NCBI GenBank assembly: GCA_027038805.1 | Contig: JALWGO010000179.1 | Coordinates: forward strand, 1 to 10,671 | Source of the DNA: Thermoprotei archaeon | GTDB lineage: Archaea; Thermoproteota; Thermoprotei_A; Sulfolobales; WANQ01 | DNA length: 10,671 bases | Direction: 5' to 3' | In this document: positions 5,855 through 10,671 of the stretch, piece after piece | Layout of the letters: each line of letters starts with the position of its first letter | Numbering within the stretch: position 1 is the first letter of the stretch | Made by a program: the position numbers and the translations under genes | The notes under the pieces: generated by a model | What the model saw: the letters and a program-made list of their open reading frames with translations, nothing else | Databases searched by the model: none | Told to the model about the DNA's origin: nothing

Positions 5855-6652
5855 TTAAGGCTTAACGTTTATATTGATATTTACCCAGGCGTTGACCCTA
5901 ATAACCCTATACCCTATACTATCATAGATTCTTATTGCTGGCTTATTCTCGGTGTTAACCCACAATACTGCTCTCTCAGCGTCCTCTAATGCCTTCCTTG
6001 TGAGAAAACATGAAATATACTTCCCTATGCCTCTTCCACGATACTCGGGTTCAACATATATTCCTCCGATAAGGTATACTTCTGGTTCAACAACATAGTA
6101 TCCACCGACCCCTACAATTCTATCATTTACGACTACTCCGTAAGCCTTCTTCAACCCCTTAACTCTCCTAGCTATCTCGTAAGATGCCCTATATTTTCCG
6201 AACAACTCGTATTCTAGTTCTATTATATCGTAGCTGCTGCTAGGACATTCAGGCGGTTTACCACTATACTCCATTACATAGTAGTAGTATATGCTACTAG
6301 GTCTAAGCAGATCTAAAACAGCGTCTAAGTATCTTTTATCTACATGTATTGTGCCGGTAAAATCTCTTCTCAAAACAATACTATTAAATAAGAGCTGTCT
6401 CACAATAGTTCTCGGCTCAACTGTATCGCTGAAAACCTCTACTATAACAGAATAATACCTACCTAGCCCAGCATAAGCGAGCAAATAACCCAACACATTA
6501 TCGTTGGAGACGAACAAGTATACTGATGTCTTATCTCTCTCCCTCCTAAGATCATTCAAAGTAAAAGCATGTAGTGAGGGATTATTGGCTAGAATCTTCT
6601 CCAACAATTTCTCCTCATGGAAGCTCCGCGGCTGTACGGTAATTAACGGCAT
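5855..6652 (-). CDS. GNAT-family N-acetyltransferase with degenerate N-terminal half
   Basis: Transfers an acyl group, normally from acetyl-CoA, to an amine; the acceptor is unknown. Of 265 residues, the C-terminal half (about 140-265) is a standard GNAT domain: YGVVVNDRIVGVGGYYV, then VEPEYRGRGIGKYI (200-213), where RGRGIG is the CoA pyrophosphate loop, then VNTENKPAIRIYDSIGYRV (232-250) with the N-x-x-A-x-x-x-Y motif. The N-terminal half (1-130) has a similar strand/helix pattern (SVYLFVSNDNVLGYLLAY at 43-60) but no CoA loop, as in FR47-like double-GNAT proteins. The start is ATG at 6652; the SD is weak (GGTAGG) and a TATA-like CTTTAAC lies about 25 bases upstream, so the mRNA may be leaderless. 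It is first of a three-gene set with the BtuF-like and 107-residue genes. Confidence 0.88.
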   Translation of the reverse strand: MPLITVQPRSFHEEKLLEKILANNPSLHAFTLNDLRRERDKTSVYLFVSNDNVLGYLLAYAGLGRYYSVIVEVFSDTVEPRTIVRQLLFNSIVLRRDFTGTIHVDKRYLDAVLDLLRPSSIYYYYVMEYSGKPPECPSSSYDIIELEYELFGKYRASYEIARRVKGLKKAYGVVVNDRIVGVGGYYVVEPEVYLIGGIYVEPEYRGRGIGKYISCFLTRKALEDAERAVLWVNTENKPAIRIYDSIGYRVIRVNAWVNININVKP

Positions 6653-6670
6653 AATCTACCTACCTAGTTA

Positions 6671-6678
6671 GTTAAAGA
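6671..6678 (-). promoter_or_regulatory. Candidate TATA box for the GNAT operon
   Basis: Minus-strand TCTTTAAC is centred about 23 bases before the ATG at 6652, the distance expected for a leaderless crenarchaeal transcript. It lies in the 66-base gap after the DUF296 gene and suggests that the GNAT set has its own promoter. Confidence 0.28.
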
Positions 6679-6718
6679 GAACCGAGTGGAGAGCCCAGGT
6701 TTAGTCTTAGGGTTTCCC

Positions 6719-7156
6719 TTAGGTTTTGCTCCACCTGTGCTTGAAGAATTCTCTAGCCTTCTCAAAGTCTTCTACTTGCTCGATTATGAATAGTTCTATG
6801 AAGGGCTTAACAATTCCCTCTATTAGGTGGCCTGCATAGACCTCATTTTGCCTCCTAGCAACGACTACGTGGACGTGTGGATAGACTTCACCATCATCAC
6901 CGATAACCAGGTTTCCCGATAGACTCGCTACTTCAAGTACGTGGCTGGGTAGGGCTTCTACAACTAGTTCCTCGTAGCCGTCTCCTCGGAATAATCCTAT
7001 TCTAGCTTTCTCGAAGCCTCCAATACCCGATACCATTCCCAGCTTGATATCATGTTCTCTCGCAAGCTTTTTCAACGCGTTTACTAGTTCTTCTCCTTCA
7101 CTTATTTTTGCTACAATAATGTTGGCTTTACTCCTATAAGCGTGCATTTCTATCAT
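6719..7156 (-). CDS. PPC/DUF296-domain protein
   Basis: Stand-alone PPC (plants and prokaryotes conserved, DUF296) domain of 145 residues, close to the usual prokaryotic length. Visible family features are SEGEELVNALKKLAREHDI (19-37), MVSGIGGFEKARIGLF (41-56), LEVASLSGNL (74-83), PHVHVVVARR (93-102) and YAGHLIEGIVKPFIELFI (107-124). His94, His96 and His110 are the three histidines expected to bind a metal ion in the trimer. In plants the domain sits behind AT-hooks in AHL proteins; there is no AT-hook here, and the prokaryotic function is unknown, so DNA binding should not be assumed. The start is ATG at 7156, or Met4. There is no good SD, and a TATA box about 32 bases upstream suggests a nearly leaderless mRNA. 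The gene stands in its own unit between DUF711 and the GNAT set. Confidence 0.9.
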   Translation of the reverse strand: MIEMHAYRSKANIIVAKISEGEELVNALKKLAREHDIKLGMVSGIGGFEKARIGLFRGDGYEELVVEALPSHVLEVASLSGNLVIGDDGEVYPHVHVVVARRQNEVYAGHLIEGIVKPFIELFIIEQVEDFEKAREFFKHRWSKT

Positions 7157-7183
7157 CTATTCAGATCTCGTAGTAGGTGTAGA

Positions 7184-7192
7184 CTAATTAAA
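7184..7192 (-). promoter_or_regulatory. Candidate TATA box for the DUF296 gene
   Basis: Minus-strand TTTAATTAG is centred about 32 bases before the ATG at 7156. A transcription start near 7162 gives a leader of only about five bases, consistent with the missing SD site. Confidence 0.38.
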
Positions 7193-7219
7193 CTTGCCCT
7201 CAAGGAAAATGACCCCAAT

Positions 7220-8320
7220 CTAGTATTCGAGTACTGGTATTATCCCGAAGCGGTCTATCTCGAGCTTAGAGCCAGGTTCTCCTAGGCTTGGTATTAGCCT
7301 AACACCTAGGCTTCTCCTCTTAACGAGGCTCGCGGTATAGACATCATATAATAGTCTAAGTAGGTCGTGCTTCTCTACTCGGACTATACTGAACCCAGCC
7401 ATATCTAAGCCAGCAACACAATAAGCTGAGAATAAGGCTAGATCTCTAAGCCTTAGCCTACCCTCTAATCCCCTCTCCTTTAGTAAATTGTCTTCTCCAA
7501 CAGCAAGCATTACCTGGTTGAACCCGGTCATAGTTAATCCTGCTCTAACAGCATTATTGTGGATGTGTTTTTCGAGCCAGTTTATAGCCCAAGCTGTTCC
7601 TGGCTCTGGTATGGGCTTGTTGTTAACATATTCTACTAGTTCTCCAACGCTCTCCTCCATCCAAGGTGATAGAGATGTATCCGTACCCAAATACTCTAAA
7701 CCTGTTTCCTCTCCAATTAATCGTCCAGTCTCTTCTATTTCTTTAAAGTATCTTACAAGTAAGTTATCATCACCGTTAACGAGTATCTCCTTTACTACAT
7801 CAACGTATCTTAGAGCGAGACTAAATCCCTCTCTCCCATTAACTGTTGAGCTTGCCGGAAAATAGGGCGTTAGAGTCCTCTGGGGAAAGACAAGGGCTAT
7901 CCTAGTAAACGTTTTCCAAGAACCCGGTCTCGCATATAGTGTTTCTACATAGGCTTGAAAGCCTTCAAGAGAATCTATGAGAAAAGAACCATAGACTCCC
8001 TCAACCATAGATAATACGTCAACTATTCCCTTAACAATACTCTTAGAGGGCTCGTCAACATTAAACCCGCTTACAAGTACATTATACTTGCTGCTTACTT
8101 CTCCTAGTCTTATAGCAGTTTCAACTAGTACGTTATGGTCAACTCTATCAATTACTGGGAGACTAAGCCGGAGAGTCCAGACATTTATTCCATTCTTCTC
8201 TAAAGCTCTCCTAGCATTCTCAACTGTCTCCCTAATCCTCTCCTCGAACCCCGGGTTTAGGGGATTTGTATCCAAGTGTATTGTTAGTGCTCGTATAACT
8301 GGCAAGGGAGCATTCCACAC
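7220..8320 (-). CDS. DUF711 (UPF0210) family protein
   Basis: Conserved protein of unknown function, 366 residues. The family is related in fold to pyruvate-formate lyase but has no known reaction. Family landmarks are an N-terminal IRALTIHLD (9-17), FPASST (154-159), DTSLSPWMEESVGELVE (214-230), PGTAWAINWL (240-249), a VGEDNLL stretch (274-280), LRDLALFSAYCVAGLDMAGF (291-310) and RSLGVRLIPSLGEPG (336-350). There is no glycyl-radical RVxGY-type motif, so radical chemistry is not supported. The start is unclear. GTG at 8320 has an in-frame stop upstream but no SD; TTG at 8305 (Leu6) is an alternative and would still keep the first conserved strand. The gene begins 27 bases after the sirtuin stop, so it is probably cotranscribed with it. 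Confidence 0.9.
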   Translation of the reverse strand: MWNAPLPVIRALTIHLDTNPLNPGFEERIRETVENARRALEKNGINVWTLRLSLPVIDRVDHNVLVETAIRLGEVSSKYNVLVSGFNVDEPSKSIVKGIVDVLSMVEGVYGSFLIDSLEGFQAYVETLYARPGSWKTFTRIALVFPQRTLTPYFPASSTVNGREGFSLALRYVDVVKEILVNGDDNLLVRYFKEIEETGRLIGEETGLEYLGTDTSLSPWMEESVGELVEYVNNKPIPEPGTAWAINWLEKHIHNNAVRAGLTMTGFNQVMLAVGEDNLLKERGLEGRLRLRDLALFSAYCVAGLDMAGFSIVRVEKHDLLRLLYDVYTASLVKRRSLGVRLIPSLGEPGSKLEIDRFGIIPVLEY

Positions 8321-8347
8321 CAGGTATGATAAGGGCCTAGTCTACGC

Positions 8348-9106
8348 CTATATTTTTAACCCAAGCCTCTCCGCTAACTTGGGGAGAACTACACCCGCCT
8401 TCCCTTTCAAGAAGACGTCGGCTGAAACAGTAATATTAGAGGGCTCAATGTTCACCTCTATTATTATCCCACCATGTTGTTTAACGAGTAAGGGTATCAT
8501 AGCTGCAGGCATTACAACACCACTCGTACCAACAACTATCACCAGGTCAGCATTACTTGCTTCTATAACAGCTTGCTCCCAAACACGACTCGGTAGGGGT
8601 TCTCCAAACCATACTACATCTGGGCGTAGAAGAGAACCACACCTAGGACACCTAGGCGGTATCTCCTTAGGCGGCTCCCTAATCGTTGCCCTATAACCAC
8701 AGCTGGGGTTAACGCATCTAACCCTCCAAATACTCCCATGAAGCTCCAAGACGTTCTTAGACCCAGCCTTCTGGTGGAGGCCATCAACATTCTGGGTTAT
8801 TATAGCCTTAACAATCCCAGCCTCCTCCATTCGCGCCAAAGCTATATGGCCTGGATTAGGCTTTGTCTTAGCGATAAGCTCCATCCTCCACTTATACCAC
8901 TCCCAAACCCTCTTAGGATCACGTTCAAAAGCCTCGGGTGTAGCTATTTCCTCAGGCTTATACTTCTCCCATAACCCGCCCTTACCGCGAAAAGTAGGCA
9001 CGCCGCTCTCAGCTGAAATACCAGCACCAGTAAAAGCTATCACATACTCTGCTCGCTCAATCATCTTAGCCGCTCTATCAAGTTCTCGCTCAAGACTCTC
9101 ACTCAA
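8348..9106 (-). CDS. Sir2-family NAD-dependent protein deacylase with class III signature
   Basis: Removes acyl groups from lysines using NAD+, giving nicotinamide and O-acyl-ADP-ribose. In Sulfolobus a sirtuin acts on the chromatin protein Alba; the target here is unknown. The 252 residues include GAGIS (27-31) and VPTFRG, QNVDGLH (105-111), catalytic His123 in LELHGS, a zinc site at Cys131, Cys136, Cys153 and Cys156, VVWFGE (164-169), VGTSGVV (192-198) and VNIEPS (218-223). Tyr71 and Arg74 in EWYKWRM align with the Y-x-x-R pair of CobB and SIRT5, which recognises succinyl or malonyl lysine. The start is TTG at 9106, with SD GAGGTGA 7 bases upstream. All catalytic parts are intact. DUF711 follows after 27 bases, probably in the same transcript. 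Confidence 0.96.
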   Translation of the reverse strand: MSESLERELDRAAKMIERAEYVIAFTGAGISAESGVPTFRGKGGLWEKYKPEEIATPEAFERDPKRVWEWYKWRMELIAKTKPNPGHIALARMEEAGIVKAIITQNVDGLHQKAGSKNVLELHGSIWRVRCVNPSCGYRATIREPPKEIPPRCPRCGSLLRPDVVWFGEPLPSRVWEQAVIEASNADLVIVVGTSGVVMPAAMIPLLVKQHGGIIIEVNIEPSNITVSADVFLKGKAGVVLPKLAERLGLKI

Positions 9107-9162
9107 AACAAGGTCACCTCCAATACCCTTTCCGAACCATCTAGGACAAGTTTCCTTGAAGA

Positions 9163-9176
9163 GGATAATTTAACCC
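9163..9176 (-). promoter_or_regulatory. Candidate promoter of the sirtuin / DUF711 unit
   Basis: Minus-strand GGGTTAAATTATCC includes a TATA-like TTAAATTA centred about 63 bases before the TTG start. Transcription from about 9143 would give a leader of roughly 35 bases with the GAGGTGA SD. The more AT-rich TTATTATATTTTA just upstream (9193-9181) is the alternative. Confidence 0.3.
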
Positions 9177-9269
9177 TAAAATATAATAATTTTATCCAGG
9201 GCTTAGTCCTCTAAGAAAGATATTTTTAGGAAAAACAATCTATTATCATGGCCGGCAATACATTAATAT

Positions 9270-9274
9270 AAAAA
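9270..9274 (-). terminator. T-run downstream of the small membrane protein gene
   Basis: Minus-strand GAGTTTTTATATT lies 24 bases after the stop of the membrane protein gene, and a second five-T run follows at 9235-9231. Archaeal RNA polymerase ends transcription at such T-tracts without needing a hairpin. The 192-base gap to the sirtuin gene and its separate TATA box agree. Confidence 0.4.
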
Positions 9275-9298
9275 CTCTAATAGACTATGCTTCTAGGT

Positions 9299-9550
9299 TT
9301 ACGGTGCTACAAGCCCTATGAACACGAGGACTAGTCCTAGTAGTGCTAGGAATCCTAGGAACTGTTTTGGCGATAGGTATACAACATTCTTTAGTACCTT
9401 GGCACTAAACCATATTAGTAATCCTATACCTATTATTAATAGTATTGTTACACCAGCAGCTACTAGGATTACACCGCTTCCACTAAGCCCTAGTCTAGCT
9501 CCAATGCCTCCAAACCAGTCTAGCACGGAGTATAGGTTTTCTAATCCCAT
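9299..9550 (-). CDS. Small two-helix membrane protein
   Basis: I do not recognise a family. The 83 residues form a short amphipathic N-terminus (NLYSVLDWFGGIGARLG), a long hydrophobic helix at about 26-48 (VILVAAGVTILLIIGIGLLI), a polar connector with the charged KVLKNVVYLSPKQ (51-63), and a second helix at about 64-81 (FLGFLALLGLVLVFIGLV). There is no lipobox or cleavage site. The start is ATG at 9550, with GTGGGG about 9 bases upstream and a TATA-like CTTTAATAA about 44 bases upstream. The gene is divergent from the MFS transporter and shares its promoter region, but nothing else links them. The plus-strand open frame across it (9318-9569) is polar and featureless, while this strand gives a sensible membrane protein. 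Confidence 0.75.
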   Translation of the reverse strand: MGLENLYSVLDWFGGIGARLGLSGSGVILVAAGVTILLIIGIGLLIWFSAKVLKNVVYLSPKQFLGFLALLGLVLVFIGLVAP

Positions 9551-9589
9551 AGCCAGCTACCCCACATAGAATCTTGGCGTAGGACAGTG

Positions 9590-9598
9590 TTATTAAAG
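9590..9598. promoter_or_regulatory. Candidate TATA box shared by two divergent genes
   Basis: The element reads TTATTAAAG on the plus strand and CTTTAATAA on the minus strand, so it is TATA-like both ways. On the minus strand it predicts transcription from about 9568 with an 18-base leader to the membrane protein ATG. On the plus strand it predicts a leader of about 50 bases, with a strong SD, to the MFS gene. Confidence 0.35.
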
Positions 9599-9670
9599 CC
9601 GGAGACACGGGAATACCGAGATAATACCATCGCAATGCTCCAAGGGGCTGGAAGGAGGGAGGCTAACGCC

Positions 9671-10671
9671 ATGGATTCTAGTGTTCGCAGAGTATTATTT
9701 CTCCTGGCTTTAGCAAACTTTATGGGTAGTCTCGGATGGGGAATCTATTATTCTGTTTCAAGACCCTATTACACTGATGTATTGGGAGCAACCTATACCA
9801 TGATAATGATAATAGCTAGTAGTGAGTGGGGGCCGGGGCTAACATCAACTCTATGGGGATACCTAGGAGACCGTTATGGCAGGAACCGTATACTCCCCCT
9901 AGGCGCTCTAGCTTATAGTCTATCACTGGTACCCTTCACGCCGCTCTCCCTTGTACCACTAGTTGTAGGCGTAGCCTCGCTGGGATGGGCGGTGGCGTGG
10001 CCTTCTATACTGGCAATGGTATCCCTCCTCTCCTCTGAAGAACATGTTGGTAGAAGCTATGGCTACTTTGCAATAGGCGGGAGCCTGGGATGGGCTACAA
10101 GCGGCCTAATAGTAGGCTTACTCAAACCCATATTTGGCTTCAAGTTTATCTTAGTTTTAACTGGACTATTAGCTGGTACAGCCTACGTTATAGCTTTCAT
10201 GATAGCTAGGTGGCGTGGAGAAACAGGCTTCGAAACGGTAAACGTTTTCAGAGAGCTAAGAGGCCCCTTACTAATCGTTGCTGTAATCCAGGTTGTCCTA
10301 ACCCTAGGCTTCGACTTCGCCTATAACTTGTTCCTAGTACACTTCTACAGCGATATAGGTGAGAACATCCTGGTATACGGTTTAGTTGTTACGAGTCTAC
10401 CAGCATTTATAGGGGCAACGCTAAGACCCTTTGTTGGCTCGATAGTTGATAGACTTGGAGGGCTGAAAACAGTAGCCTTAGTAGCCGTCATGTACTCCCT
10501 AGACTTCATGGGCTTATCATATGCTAGGGGAGTATACTCTATACTGCTCTGGATCCTGCCCATCTACACCTTCTATGATACTGGAATGGTCAAGCTTGCC
10601 TCAGAAATAGCTGGGAGAGAGAAGCGTGGAACAGCTATGGGTATAGTGAACACTGGTTCGAGTCTAGCCGG
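9671..10671 (+). CDS. MFS transporter (C-terminus cut by window edge)
   Basis: Major facilitator superfamily permease in the cytoplasmic membrane; the substrate is not evident. The frame stays open for 333 codons to the window edge. Helix 1 starts at about residue 7 (VLFLLALANFMGSLGWGIYY). The loop between helices 2 and 3 carries the MFS motif A, GYLGDRYGRNR (63-73), and a second weaker copy GSIVDRLGGLK (256-266) marks the 8-9 loop, so roughly nine of twelve helices are visible. Charged central-loop residues (RWRGETGFETVNVFRELRG, 180-198) separate the two halves. The start is ATG at 9671 with a very strong SD, GGAGGGAGG at 9654-9662, 8 bases upstream. About 60-90 residues are probably missing on the right. 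Confidence 0.92.
   Translation, partial: MDSSVRRVLFLLALANFMGSLGWGIYYSVSRPYYTDVLGATYTMIMIIASSEWGPGLTSTLWGYLGDRYGRNRILPLGALAYSLSLVPFTPLSLVPLVVGVASLGWAVAWPSILAMVSLLSSEEHVGRSYGYFAIGGSLGWATSGLIVGLLKPIFGFKFILVLTGLLAGTAYVIAFMIARWRGETGFETVNVFRELRGPLLIVAVIQVVLTLGFDFAYNLFLVHFYSDIGENILVYGLVVTSLPAFIGATLRPFVGSIVDRLGGLKTVALVAVMYSLDFMGLSYARGVYSILLWILPIYTFYDTGMVKLASEIAGREKRGTAMGIVNTGSSLA

Noticed and set aside
6719..7156. Calling the DUF296 protein a DNA-binding transcription factor
   Set aside because: There is no AT-hook. The PPC domain alone in prokaryotes has no established DNA-binding role, and the conserved histidines suggest metal binding.
7488..7865. Plus-strand open frame of 125 codons
   Set aside because: Lies wholly antisense within the DUF711 gene and has a low-complexity Ser/Thr/Pro-rich translation typical of a shadow frame.
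8088..8696. Long plus-strand open frame of 202 codons
   Set aside because: It is antisense to parts of the DUF711 and sirtuin genes, whose minus-strand proteins match known families; its own translation has no recognisable features.
9318..9569. Plus-strand frame of 83 codons opposite the small membrane protein
   Set aside because: No SD and a polar Pro/Ser/Asn-rich translation; the minus-strand reading gives two proper membrane helices, an SD and a TATA candidate.
10345..10563. Minus-strand frame of 72 codons
   Set aside because: Antisense to the MFS transporter, whose frame carries the motif A copies and regular membrane segments.

Overview
The window looks like chromosomal DNA of a hyperthermophilic crenarchaeon, probably of the Desulfurococcales type. 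The reasons are archaeal-style proteins (an aIF2B-like protein, an archaeal adenylosuccinate lyase, a ribbon-helix-helix regulator, a sirtuin), heavy use of AGG/AGA and ATA codons, frequent TTG and GTG start codons behind GGAGGTG-like Shine-Dalgarno (SD) sites, and short intergenic regions with crenarchaeal TATA-like boxes. I cannot name a genus. There are 14 supportable protein genes, two of them cut by the window edges. I see no rRNA, tRNA, CRISPR array, transposase or integrase.

Layout. 1-1909 (minus): an RbsD-type sugar mutarotase homologue, then an unrecognised 185-residue protein, then an eIF2B/sugar-phosphate isomerase-like protein that runs off the left edge. 2145-2753 (plus): a calcineurin-like metallophosphoesterase. 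2770-4107 (minus): purB, which converges on it. 4366-4668 (plus): a small ribbon-helix-helix DNA-binding protein behind a repeat-rich promoter. 4700-6652 (minus): a tight set of a two-part GNAT acetyltransferase, a BtuF-like binding protein without a signal peptide, and a 107-residue unknown that overlaps it by 4 bases. 6719-7156 (minus): a PPC/DUF296 protein. 7220-9106 (minus): DUF711 behind a Sir2 sirtuin. 9299-9550 (minus): a small two-helix membrane protein, divergent from an MFS transporter that starts at 9671 (plus) and runs off the right edge.

How the genes may work together. Purine synthesis (purB) is the only complete pathway step that can be named firmly. Two sugar-enzyme homologues at the left, RbsD-like and aIF2B-like, both carry a substitution at the residue normally regarded as catalytic (His to Gln and Cys to Ser). 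They may therefore act as binding or regulatory proteins. The sirtuin carries the Y-x-x-R pair of class III (acidic acyl) deacylases, and a GNAT acyltransferase lies on the same strand about 1.7 kb downstream, but nothing shows that they act on the same target.

I did not find a clear new defence or mobile system. The more notable points are the two altered active sites, the signal-less BtuF-like operon, the 9-base repeats over the regulator promoter, and the high share of TTG starts (6 of 14 genes).
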